Notes under the pieces: model-generated
Databases searched by the model: none
What the model was told of the DNA's origin: nothing
The model's input: the letters and a program-made list of their open reading frames with translations, nothing else
Shown: positions 14,135 through 21,074 of the stretch, one piece after another
How positions within the stretch are numbered: the first letter of the stretch is position 1
Layout: every line of letters begins with the position of its first letter
Position numbers and translations under genes: made by a program
Source of the DNA: a bacterium
GTDB lineage: Bacteria; Patescibacteriota; Saccharimonadia; Saccharimonadales; JACDBH01
Length of the DNA: 22,802 bases
NCBI GenBank assembly: GCA_029557395.1
Contig: JAKQIK010000070.1
Coordinates: 1 to 22,802 of the forward strand
Reading direction: 5' to 3'

Positions 14135-14433
14135 AAAAAATCAGCATTTACCTGAGTATCTTGAGATCCAACTGCTAATTTTTCGATAGTATTGTTCAGT
14201 ACATTGCTAATAATAGTTTTTCGGGTGTCTTCATCTGGAATAGATTCGTTCAAAGCTCCGACAGTTGCCTCTATTTGAACTCGAAATGGCTCACACTGCG
14301 CAATAGCCTCGGCAACAGAATACATCCGCCCATGCGCAAATACTTCACGCTGTGCCATCTCATCATCAATACCGTGGGCACCCATAAATTCATTGACATC
14401 TATTTCTTGTTGCGGGCTATATTCTATGCTCAT
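14107..14433 (-). CDS. Hypothetical protein, zero-frame N-terminal part of the frameshifted gene
   Basis: The 108-residue frame starts MSIEYSPQQEIDVNEFMGAH and is helical and acidic, with an FRVQIEATVGALNESI helix and an NVLNNTIEKL helix. It passes the slippery codons GAT TTT TTA (residues 98-100) and stops eight codons later (APKTTKTL). TAATAT lies 6 bases before the ATG, again a leaderless pattern. Without frameshifting the cell makes this short form; with a -1 shift it makes the long acidic protein. A decayed gene or a sequencing miscount of the six T residues are the simpler alternatives. Confidence 0.65.
   Translation of the reverse strand: MSIEYSPQQEIDVNEFMGAHGIDDEMAQREVFAHGRMYSVAEAIAQCEPFRVQIEATVGALNESIPDEDTRKTIISNVLNNTIEKLAVGSQDTQVNADFLAPKTTKTL
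14134..14140 (-). other. U UUU UUA slippery heptamer
   Basis: On the minus strand the zero frame reads GAT TTT TTA GCT, which gives the canonical -1 heptamer T TTT TTA. A -1 slip leads to AGC TCC AAA and a frame open for 379 codons. Confidence 0.55.
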
Positions 14434-14481
14434 GCTTAAATATTAAACTATTGCCAGTAGTTTGTCTAGCGCAGACGGTTG

Positions 14482-15003
14482 CTATTCGTTTTTTGGTTTG
14501 TTTTCTTCGTACTTTTTGATGGTTTTGTTCAATACTTCGGCTACTTTTTTGGCATGTTCGATACTCATACCAACTCTAGAAACTGGGACAGACTGCCCAT
14601 TCATGATAGATTCTTGCATAAAGCTCATCACAACACCTTGACTATTCACACTCACGTTAACCTTGTCAGTATAGATGGTCTTGTTGTCCATGGGCACTAC
14701 TACGACTGTTGGCATAGGTGGCATTTCGTATTGAGTGTCGACTGTGTTGGCGGTATCACTAGATTCGGTGTAGCCGGCCAATTCCCAAAGTTCATCGGCT
14801 TCATCACCTTTTATCTCAAAATGGCTGATAAGCATCCCAAGTATGTCCTCGCTGGGACGGGTCTCACCTTTTTCATAACTATCAATAATATCTGTGTCAA
14901 GCTCGACCGCTCCTGACACTTCATGAAGGGTTTCGCTCAAACTTTTTCTAATACTCAACAATCGTTTGCCTAGTTTACTATATGGTTTCTTGCCTCTCTG
15001 CAT
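14482..15003 (-). CDS. XRE helix-turn-helix protein with DUF3467-like C-terminal domain
   Basis: Residues about 10-62 form an XRE-type DNA-binding domain (GKRLLSIRKSLSETLHEVSG ... IIDSYEKGETRPSEDILGML). A variable linker follows, then a C-terminal domain of about 80 residues. That domain has strands (TIYTDKVNVSVNSQGVVMSF) and SRVGMSIEHAKKVAEVLNKT before IKKYEE, resembling DUF3467, in which a short beta sheet precedes a conserved r-V-x-M-s-x-e-H-a-k helix. The combination suggests a regulator that senses or binds a partner through the second domain. It is divergent to murB (70-base gap) and precedes the frameshifted gene on the same strand. Confidence 0.78.
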   Translation of the reverse strand: MQRGKKPYSKLGKRLLSIRKSLSETLHEVSGAVELDTDIIDSYEKGETRPSEDILGMLISHFEIKGDEADELWELAGYTESSDTANTVDTQYEMPPMPTVVVVPMDNKTIYTDKVNVSVNSQGVVMSFMQESIMNGQSVPVSRVGMSIEHAKKVAEVLNKTIKKYEENKPKNE

Positions 15004-15057
15004 AATTATATTTTACTTCTTTAAATTAAAACTATCAAACATATCCTTTTGTCCTGA

Positions 15058-15063
15058 TATACT
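15058..15063 (+). promoter_or_regulatory. -10 box of murB
   Basis: TATACT lies 10 bases before ATG 15074, with no Shine-Dalgarno between. It supports the internal ATG as the true start and a leader of only a few bases. Confidence 0.55.
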
Positions 15064-15073
15064 AATCATAAGC

Positions 15074-16099
15074 ATGAATATTCTAAAAGGTGTGTCCCTC
15101 AAACTACACTCAACGATGAGATTGGGTGGTACTGCTGATTTTTTGGTTTATGCCAATAGCAGAGATGACGTCATAACGGCCGAAGATTGGGCAGAAGCTA
15201 GACAGTTACCTGTCAGGATGATTGGTGATGGTAGTAATATTATATGGCGAGATGAAGGTTTTAGGGGCTTGATCATAGTTAACCAAATAAAAGGTCTGGA
15301 CAAAATATCTGAAGATGAAAAATCGGCTGTTTATCAAATTGGCGCTGGTGAAAACTTGGATAAAATTATCCATAAGCTCACAGAATTAAATCTATCAGGT
15401 ATAGAATGCCTATCACTCATACCCGGTACAGTTGGTGCAACTCCAGTACAAAATGTTGGTGCGTACGGTCAGGATATATCGCAAGTACTTGTATCACTCG
15501 AAGCATATGATCGTATGGAAAAAGAATTTGTCACTATCACTAATCAAGATTGTGCCTTTGGATATCGTACCTCCAGATTCAAGCAGACAGATAACGGCAG
15601 ATTCTTGATTACATCGATTACCATAAAGTTATCAAAATCCTCTCCTATACCGCCTTTCTATGAGGCACTTCAGGCATATTTGGAAAAAAAAGAAATCAAG
15701 AACCCTAGCATCAAACAAATACGACAAGCTGTCATAGATATTAGAAGTCATAAGTTGCCAGATCCAAGTAAGATCGCTAACAATGGTTCGTTTTTTGCAA
15801 ACCCAATTGTTAACAGACAAACCCATAGCAAGTTGGTCCGAGAATATATTGACCTCAAAGCATGGAAAGTAGAAAATGGCTACAAGATATCAGCCGCTTG
15901 GTTGATAGAAAAATCAGGATTCAAGCAAAAACTAGACCCAGAAACGGGTATGACAACCTGGAAGAATCAACCACTAGTACTCGTCAACAAAAAAGCGAAA
16001 CACACTCAAGATTTAATCAATTACCAGGATAAAATTATAGACAAAATATTCGAGCAGTTCGGTATTAGCCTAGAACGCGAACCAGAAATCCTGCCATAA
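15074..16099 (+). CDS. murB: UDP-N-acetylenolpyruvoylglucosamine reductase
   Basis: MurB reduces the MurA product to UDP-MurNAc with FAD and NADPH in the cytoplasm. The 341-residue protein has the FAD-binding STMRLGGTADF (13-23), GDGSN (51-55), PGTVGATPVQNVGAYG (117-132), YRTSRFK (164-170) and the proton-donor Ser239 in GSFFANP. SAAWLIEKSGFK (273-284) and the terminal LEREPEIL, whose Glu fits the third catalytic residue, follow. The insert pattern is that of type I MurB. An ATG 36 codons upstream in the same frame would run into the divergent HTH gene and is rejected because the -10 box sits between the two. Confidence 0.95.
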   Translation: MNILKGVSLKLHSTMRLGGTADFLVYANSRDDVITAEDWAEARQLPVRMIGDGSNIIWRDEGFRGLIIVNQIKGLDKISEDEKSAVYQIGAGENLDKIIHKLTELNLSGIECLSLIPGTVGATPVQNVGAYGQDISQVLVSLEAYDRMEKEFVTITNQDCAFGYRTSRFKQTDNGRFLITSITIKLSKSSPIPPFYEALQAYLEKKEIKNPSIKQIRQAVIDIRSHKLPDPSKIANNGSFFANPIVNRQTHSKLVREYIDLKAWKVENGYKISAAWLIEKSGFKQKLDPETGMTTWKNQPLVLVNKKAKHTQDLINYQDKIIDKIFEQFGISLEREPEILP

Positions 16100-16123
16100 T
16101 CAAATTTTATGACAGGATGTTAT
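16087..16123. terminator. Hairpin between convergent murB and secreted-protein gene
   Basis: ATCCTG..ATAA pairs with TTTAT..CAGGAT across a short AT loop, followed by GTTATT. It overlaps the last codons of murB and may end both genes. Moderate stem, weak U-tract. Confidence 0.45.
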
Positions 16124-16144
16124 TAAGCCTGATATTTGTGAACG

Positions 16145-16753
16145 TTATTTTGCTGGAGCTGGGGCGCTATTTGTTGCAGGTTGACCCATACGCTCTACCA
16201 TCATCATAGCAATATCTACCGTACTGCCATCTACTCTTATAGTTGGGGCTTTAAGCTCATTGGGCTCTTGATAAACAGAGTTAGTACAAAAATTTGTATA
16301 CTTTGTAGGCGAATGCAAAGGCATGACACTAGAACGTAAACTAGGCGATGAGAATTTAGCACGTGAGCCCTTGGCTACAATACAAATTCTATACTTACCT
16401 CCTATGGACGCCATCGGTTTAGAAGTAGCTTTAACGCAAGACCAAGTAGGCACTTCCCATACACTACCGCTCTTTTGTTTGTCTGACTTAGATCTTGCAC
16501 CAGCATAGCACAGGTGATCACTTTGAGATATCAATTGAGATGAATTATATGTAGCAATCTGGACATAATCTGTGGCCGCAAAGCTCTTGTAGGTGAACCA
16601 AGCTCCACCAACCAGTGCAAAGACTAGAATAGTCAAAATGAACTGAGTTTTGCGAGATTTAAAGTTGATTCTGTTGGTTAAAAAGTCTAGTTTACCTTTT
16701 TTGGTTTTTGATTTGTTTGTTCTTTTTGGTGCTGTTTTGGTTGGTTTTGCCAT
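16145..16753 (-). CDS. Anchored or exported surface protein, paralogue A of the shared-leader family
   Basis: Residues 1-61 (Lys/Arg/Thr-rich tail, membrane segment about 37-55, then YKSFAAT) are identical to those of the protein at 19031-19660. SFA/A could be a signal peptidase site. The remaining 141 residues are strongly diverged: both proteins keep YRxCxxAK, four cysteines in the exported part (here CYAG, WSCVK, YRICIVAK, NFCTN) and an APAPxK end, but little else. The cysteines suggest two disulfides. AGGAG lies 5 bases before the ATG, with a TTGACA/TATATC promoter upstream. Function unknown; a surface ligand or adhesion role is inference. Confidence 0.8.
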   Translation of the reverse strand: MAKPTKTAPKRTNKSKTKKGKLDFLTNRINFKSRKTQFILTILVFALVGGAWFTYKSFAATDYVQIATYNSSQLISQSDHLCYAGARSKSDKQKSGSVWEVPTWSCVKATSKPMASIGGKYRICIVAKGSRAKFSSPSLRSSVMPLHSPTKYTNFCTNSVYQEPNELKAPTIRVDGSTVDIAMMMVERMGQPATNSAPAPAK

Positions 16754-16802
16754 ATATTCTCCTAATTTTGATTTGTTTGTTTTTATGCTTATGTTACCGA
16801 TG
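16569..16802 (-). repeat. Inverted repeat arm A (234 bases) covering leader and first 61 codons
   Basis: Identical to 18982-19215 inverted at 227 of 234 positions by eye, with no indels. Three differences are in the untranslated leader and four are silent codon changes. Identity stops abruptly after codon 61 and just at the -10 box. Confidence 0.92.
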
Positions 16803-16829
16803 ATATATATAACACTGAATAATTGTCAA
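16802..16829 (-). promoter_or_regulatory. Promoter of paralogue A
   Basis: TTGACA (16824-16829), a 16-base spacer and TATATC (16802-16807). The hexamers match those of paralogue B although the spacer sequence does not. Confidence 0.65.
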
Positions 16830-16917
16830 TGAGATATTTAGCATGTGTGGATAACTCTACTTTTTTCTGCTTTTTATTTCTTAATTTGACTACTTAGTTG
16901 ATATCATAAGCATATTC

Positions 16918-17529
16918 ATGAATCCAAAAAATCAAAATCAGTTGAGCACAAACAGCAAAAAACTACAAAACTTCGAGACAGTTCAAAATATTAAATTATT
17001 TTATTATGGTGGCATAGCTCTAGTGGCTATCGGTATTGGTATATGGATATTTTTCTACCTTCGAAACCCGAATTTTTCTAAGCCCAGAATAGCCAACAAT
17101 CCTGAAGATGAGTATTCGGATAATAGCACTATGCCACCGGATGTTGGCCTCCCGACCCCATCAAATCCTCAAACTGACAACAATAACTCTGGCATTGGTA
17201 CACAACCAAGTCCTGGCCAAAAACCAAGCACACCTCCCCCTTCTAGCGCACCGACTACGCCAGCTCCTAGCGGAATACCCGATGGTGTATCCGTGGCACT
17301 CGACTCCATAGAGAGAAACGGCATAAAAAACAATCCCTACGTGGCTATGGACACGTCTTCTGTACCTGACGGAACTACCGTACATCTCGATAGGTCTACA
17401 TGGGTTGCTCATGGCGATTCGGGTTCGATTAGCGGAACAATAAATATCATGGGGCAGTCTTATAATGGCTCGCTGTTACTTGCCCCTACTAATGGAAAAT
17501 GGATGGTCACTGGCTATTCTATGGATTAA
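16918..17529 (+). CDS. Membrane-anchored protein with Pro-rich linker, unknown function
   Basis: A polar tail (1-25) is followed by a membrane segment (about 28-47, YYGGIALVAIGIGIWIFFYL), then a long Pro/Ser/Thr/Asn-rich extracellular linker (about 60-120). A globular C-terminal domain of about 80 residues carries short beta strands (GVSVALDSIE, TTVHLDRSTWVAHG, SISGTINIMGQSYNGSLLLA, GKWMVTGYS). The layout is that of a wall-spanning protein displaying a small beta domain outside. No known domain was recognised. The Lnt-like gene starts 5 bases after its stop, so the two are co-transcribed and possibly functionally linked. Confidence 0.75.
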   Translation: MNPKNQNQLSTNSKKLQNFETVQNIKLFYYGGIALVAIGIGIWIFFYLRNPNFSKPRIANNPEDEYSDNSTMPPDVGLPTPSNPQTDNNNSGIGTQPSPGQKPSTPPPSSAPTTPAPSGIPDGVSVALDSIERNGIKNNPYVAMDTSSVPDGTTVHLDRSTWVAHGDSGSISGTINIMGQSYNGSLLLAPTNGKWMVTGYSMD

Positions 17530-17534
17530 TAAAG

Positions 17535-18959
17535 ATGAAAATCAAAACAAAAAACAACAAAATAATTAAAAAGCTCAAACACAATTCACTGACCCTTGGA
17601 CTGATAATATTTTTTGGTATTGCGTGGTCTTGGGTGTTTTTTACCGATCTACTCGAATTAGCAGGTTCAAAAGTTCAGGGCTTAATATTAGCGATAATAA
17701 TTTCAGCAATTATTATTGGGCTATCTGTTGTAATCCTTAGGCTGGCAATAAAAATAAATAAAGATGTATATAAAAAATACAATTTTATTACAGCAACACT
17801 TTTAGCGCTAGCAGTATTTGCACTAGCAGATTTTCTGGTGGCCTGGCTGACCGCACTATTCTGGATTGGCCCAGAAGGTCGCCTAGATAGTATATTACCC
17901 CTCAGCTCACCTGCATTGATTGCTATCAATACGCCTTTTGCTTATGCATCTAGGTTAATTGGCTTTTATGGTCTGGCCAGCTTTGTTTGGTTAGTAATGT
18001 TCCTACTTTTTACAAAACGCTACAAGATAGCTCTTTCAGTGATAATACTACTTTCTGCCATATCTATGGCAGGTTGGTATCCCTATAAAAACACCTCTGG
18101 CAGTACCTTCACTGCCAATGTTATATCTGAGGCGCTAGATAGTAGAATTAATCCAGTTAATGTTAGTGCAAATGACGTTAGTCTCACCGTCTTCCCAGAA
18201 TATGGCTTAGACAAAATAACCAACGAAAGTCTATCAGACAGGATATATTCAAAGGATAATAAAAAACATTTCTTTATTGGCTCTGAACAATTCATACCAA
18301 GCGACAGAGTCGGGCATTACAATCGCCTACTTTTTGGTAATACTACAGATGGCTACACAAATAAACAAAATAAATATCGCCTAATACCCGGTGGTGAAGA
18401 CCTCCCCTACATACTACGCCTGGGGCTAAGAGCCACTAATCAAAAGGATACTTTGGATTATTTTAGCTATGCAAAAGGTACTCTCAAAGGTCCACACCAA
18501 CTGACTCCGTTTAGAATAGATGGTGGTACAGTTGTCGGTTCTGCGGTTTGTTCTAGTATCATCTCTCCCGAAGATTACAGGCATTTTGCAAAAAATGGAT
18601 CGACAATATTTACAAATTCAGCATCCCTATCTATATTCCAGGGATCATCAGTCTTTAGCTATCAGCAAAAATCATTAGCAAAATTTATGGCAGTAGCAAA
18701 CTCGAGATATTTCTTGCAATCAGCCAACAAAGCCCGAGCTTTTATACTAGATAATAACGGTAAGACCTTGGTAGAAGGTATCGACCAAAAACTACTCACT
18801 AATACTGTCGCAAACAACACCACAAAAACACCTTATAGCCTGGTGGGCGAATGGATGGTGGTTGCAGGAGCCATAGCAGTAATATACATTATCATCAAGG
18901 GTAAATTATCACCAAACAAAAGTTCGAGGAAGAAGAATAAAAACTCCAGAAAAGCTTGA
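17535..18959 (+). CDS. Lnt-like carbon-nitrogen hydrolase (apolipoprotein N-acyltransferase family)
   Basis: Starting at ATG 17535 the protein has 474 residues: a basic tail, about five membrane segments (20-38, 48-70, 85-108, 140-159, 164-181), an extracellular nitrilase-fold domain (about 195-420), and a final membrane helix (about 439-455) with a Lys/Arg-rich end. This is the Lnt layout. The expected Glu-Lys-Cys triad is visible: Glu222 in FPEYGLD, Lys280 in KYRLIPGGEDLP and Cys339 in GSAVCSSI. Lnt N-acylates lipoproteins at the membrane. No lipobox protein is seen in the window, so the acceptor is unknown. It overlaps nothing but follows the anchored protein by 5 bases. Its stop overlaps the -35 box of paralogue B. 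Confidence 0.85.
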   Translation: MKIKTKNNKIIKKLKHNSLTLGLIIFFGIAWSWVFFTDLLELAGSKVQGLILAIIISAIIIGLSVVILRLAIKINKDVYKKYNFITATLLALAVFALADFLVAWLTALFWIGPEGRLDSILPLSSPALIAINTPFAYASRLIGFYGLASFVWLVMFLLFTKRYKIALSVIILLSAISMAGWYPYKNTSGSTFTANVISEALDSRINPVNVSANDVSLTVFPEYGLDKITNESLSDRIYSKDNKKHFFIGSEQFIPSDRVGHYNRLLFGNTTDGYTNKQNKYRLIPGGEDLPYILRLGLRATNQKDTLDYFSYAKGTLKGPHQLTPFRIDGGTVVGSAVCSSIISPEDYRHFAKNGSTIFTNSASLSIFQGSSVFSYQQKSLAKFMAVANSRYFLQSANKARAFILDNNGKTLVEGIDQKLLTNTVANNTTKTPYSLVGEWMVVAGAIAVIYIIIKGKLSPNKSSRKKNKNSRKA

Positions 18960-18982
18960 CATAATCTCGCACCGAGTATAAC
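18956..18982 (+). promoter_or_regulatory. Promoter of paralogue B
   Basis: TTGACA (18956-18961), 15-base spacer, TATAAC (18977-18982). The -35 overlaps the stop codon of the Lnt-like gene. The leader carries AGGAG 5 bases before the ATG. Confidence 0.6.
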
Positions 18983-19215
18983 ATCGGTAACATAAGTATA
19001 AAAACAAACATAACAAAATTAGGAGAATATATGGCAAAACCAACCAAAACAGCACCAAAAAGAACAAACAAATCAAAAACCAAAAAAGGTAAACTTGACT
19101 TTTTAACCAACAGAATCAACTTTAAATCTCGCAAAACTCAGTTCATCTTGACTATTCTAGTCTTTGCACTGGTTGGTGGCGCTTGGTTCACCTACAAGAG
19201 CTTTGCAGCCACAGA
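18982..19215 (+). repeat. Inverted repeat arm B (234 bases) covering leader and first 61 codons
   Basis: Partner of 16569-16802. The two arms face each other across about 2.2 kb holding the anchored protein and Lnt-like genes, so recombination between them would invert that segment. Confidence 0.92.
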
Positions 19216-19660
19216 AGTCTATAGCTATAGCCCTGTCACTGGTACTCTTAAATGTAATAAATTCCCAACAAACTGCTCACAAATTTCAGATACGGGCATA
19301 GGGAAGAATTCAACAACTGTACTAAAATTCGATGGTGGTCATGGTTCTGCATATGGTAGTTCCAAAGCCTACATAGTTGCCGGAAGTCAATATCGAACGT
19401 GCGTTATAGCGAAAAGCTTAGGTCCGGTTGAATTCGGTGTATACCCAAATGTAACAAGTTTCAATGACATAATACATATGACTGGTAATGGTAATAGCTA
19501 TCAAAAAGCTTGTACGATACCTTGGACTATGTCCACAACGGGGTATCAATCTGTAAGCGTAAGTCCCAGTGGAGGTGCTACTAACATAACGACCTATGTT
19601 GAACGCTTGACAGTAGAGAGATTATCGTTTGATACCCCTGCGCCTGCGCCATCAAAATAG
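19031..19660 (+). CDS. Anchored or exported surface protein, paralogue B of the shared-leader family
   Basis: This 209-residue protein is identical to paralogue A over residues 1-61, including the membrane segment and SFAAT. The exported part carries four cysteines (LKCNK, TNCSQ, YRTCVIAK, KACTI), a Gly/Ser/Thr-rich body with strand-like repeats (SVSVSPSGGATNITTYVERL) and ends DTPAPAPSK. Shared islands with A (YRxCxxAK, the late VER, APAPxK) show common ancestry of the outer domain despite heavy divergence. It ends 7 bases from the convergent glyA stop, with no terminator visible between. Function unknown. Confidence 0.8.
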   Translation: MAKPTKTAPKRTNKSKTKKGKLDFLTNRINFKSRKTQFILTILVFALVGGAWFTYKSFAATEVYSYSPVTGTLKCNKFPTNCSQISDTGIGKNSTTVLKFDGGHGSAYGSSKAYIVAGSQYRTCVIAKSLGPVEFGVYPNVTSFNDIIHMTGNGNSYQKACTIPWTMSTTGYQSVSVSPSGGATNITTYVERLTVERLSFDTPAPAPSK

Positions 19661-19667
19661 TAAAGTT

Positions 19668-20933
19668 TTAGCTAGGGAGGGGATAATTCTTGGTAAACTC
19701 GATGATTTGATCGTGGATATTGGCTAATTTAGCATCGTCTTTATTGCCACGAATAGCCTGGTCTATCCAGTCTGCAACTTGTATCATCTGATCTTCACGC
19801 ATGCCACGAGTAGTCAGTGCCGGAGTACCGAGACGGATTCCACTTGGGTCAAATGGACTCCTAGGTTCAAACGGTACGGTGTTCTTGTTGACTGTAATAC
19901 CGGCCTTGCCAAGTGCCACCTCGGCTTCTTTGCCACTAATCTTTTTATTGGTTAGATTAATAACCATCAAATGATTATCTGTACCACCTGTTACCAGGTC
20001 AAATCCCCTGCTCATAAGTTCACTGGCTAATTTTTGGGCATTTTTTACTACCTGCTGACCATATTCTCTGAATTCTGGCTGAAGTGCCTCACCCAACGCC
20101 ACAGCGATACCGGCAGTTTGATGGTTGTGCGGACCACCTTGCAAACCTGGAATTATTGCCCTATCGATAAGTGATGGAATATTTTCTGCAGTACGTTCTG
20201 GCTTCTTGAGTGGATTGGATGTGTTGCCATTAGCTAATATTAGGGCGCCTCTGGGGCCACGCAAGGTTTTGTGCGTGGTAGTCATAATAACGTCCGATAT
20301 ACCAGCAGGACTAGGATGTTCACCAGCAACTACCAGACCAGCGATGTGCGAAATATCTGACACCAACCACGCTCCAACAGAATCAGCAATATCACGTAGT
20401 TTTTGCCAATCGATCAACCTAGGATAGGCCGTTGCACCACCCATAATTAATTTTGGCTTGTGCTCTTTTGCCAAACCTGCAATCTGATCATAATCAATAA
20501 ACCCATCTTTATCGGTCGTATACTGAACAGAGTTGTAGTATGTACCAGAAAAATTTACCTTCAGTCCATGCGTCATATGACCGCCAAACTGTAGCGACAT
20601 ACCCATTACAGTGTCTCCGGGGTTAACCAAGGCATAATATATAGCCTGGTTAGCCGGGCTACCCGAATGAGCCTGAACATTTGCGTAGCTCACCCCAAAT
20701 AGTTCTTTGGCAAGATCCCTGGCTAAATTCTCTACTTTATCGACCACCTCACAGCCACCATAGTACCTGCCACCCGGATAACCCTCTGAATACTTATCGG
20801 TTAGCCTAGAGCCTAGAGCATTCAGGACGGCCCCCGAAGTATGATTTTCGCTAGGTATCATCTCTAACCCCGATGCCTGACGATCCACTTCATCAGCAAT
20901 CAATTGCCTAATTTTCTTATCAACATCTGTCAT
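19668..20933 (-). CDS. glyA: Serine hydroxymethyltransferase
   Basis: GlyA converts serine and THF to glycine and 5,10-methylene-THF using PLP; FolD, also in this window, consumes the product. The 421-residue length is normal. Motifs: YSEGYPGGRYYGGCE (48-62), NVQAHSGSPANQA (85-97), VSDISHIAGLV (191-201), the PLP lysine Lys222 in TTTHKTLRGPRG, and the C-terminal SGIRLGTPALTTRG. GAGGAAGG lies about 8 bases before the ATG. A TATAAT (20962-20967) lies about 29 bases upstream, so unlike many neighbours this gene has a leader with a ribosome binding site. Confidence 0.97.
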   Translation of the reverse strand: MTDVDKKIRQLIADEVDRQASGLEMIPSENHTSGAVLNALGSRLTDKYSEGYPGGRYYGGCEVVDKVENLARDLAKELFGVSYANVQAHSGSPANQAIYYALVNPGDTVMGMSLQFGGHMTHGLKVNFSGTYYNSVQYTTDKDGFIDYDQIAGLAKEHKPKLIMGGATAYPRLIDWQKLRDIADSVGAWLVSDISHIAGLVVAGEHPSPAGISDVIMTTTHKTLRGPRGALILANGNTSNPLKKPERTAENIPSLIDRAIIPGLQGGPHNHQTAGIAVALGEALQPEFREYGQQVVKNAQKLASELMSRGFDLVTGGTDNHLMVINLTNKKISGKEAEVALGKAGITVNKNTVPFEPRSPFDPSGIRLGTPALTTRGMREDQMIQVADWIDQAIRGNKDDAKLANIHDQIIEFTKNYPLPS

Positions 20934-20961
20934 AGCAATAACCTTCCTCTCGTGTGATTAA

Positions 20962-20967
20962 ATTATA
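20962..20967 (-). promoter_or_regulatory. -10 box of glyA
   Basis: Minus-strand TATAAT, 28 bases before the ATG, leaving room for a short leader carrying GAGGAAGG. No good -35 hexamer was found. Confidence 0.5.
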
Positions 20968-21041
20968 CGTCATTTTATGGGTTGATTGCAGGTGTATTTT
21001 GGAGGTATTGTATATAGAGAATAGTTAGAAGAGTATAAATA

Positions 21042-21071
21042 TTGACTTTGATATATCATATATGATATATT
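21042..21071 (+). promoter_or_regulatory. murA promoter with embedded 20-base perfect palindrome
   Basis: TTGACT (21042-21047), 18-base spacer and TATATT (21066-21071). The bases ATATATCATATATGATATAT (21051-21070) form a perfect palindrome filling the spacer and overlapping the -10. This is the position of a repressor operator, next to a gene whose product begins with an XRE domain. Confidence 0.6.
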
Positions 21072-21074
21072 TAT

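Noticed and set aside
14966..15073. Longer murB starting at 14966
   Set aside because: It would overlap the divergent HTH gene and contain the murB -10 box; MurB homology begins just after ATG 15074.
16650..16832. Open frame antisense to the paralogue leader, repeated at 18895-19134
   Set aside because: It is the reverse reading of the conserved Lys-rich leader and membrane segment in each arm; its appearance in both places follows from the repeat.
16846..16854. A perfect DnaA-box sequence (TTATCCACA on the minus strand)
   Set aside because: It is single, with no second box, no AT-rich unwinding region and no dnaA or dnaN nearby; one such 9-mer by chance is not surprising.
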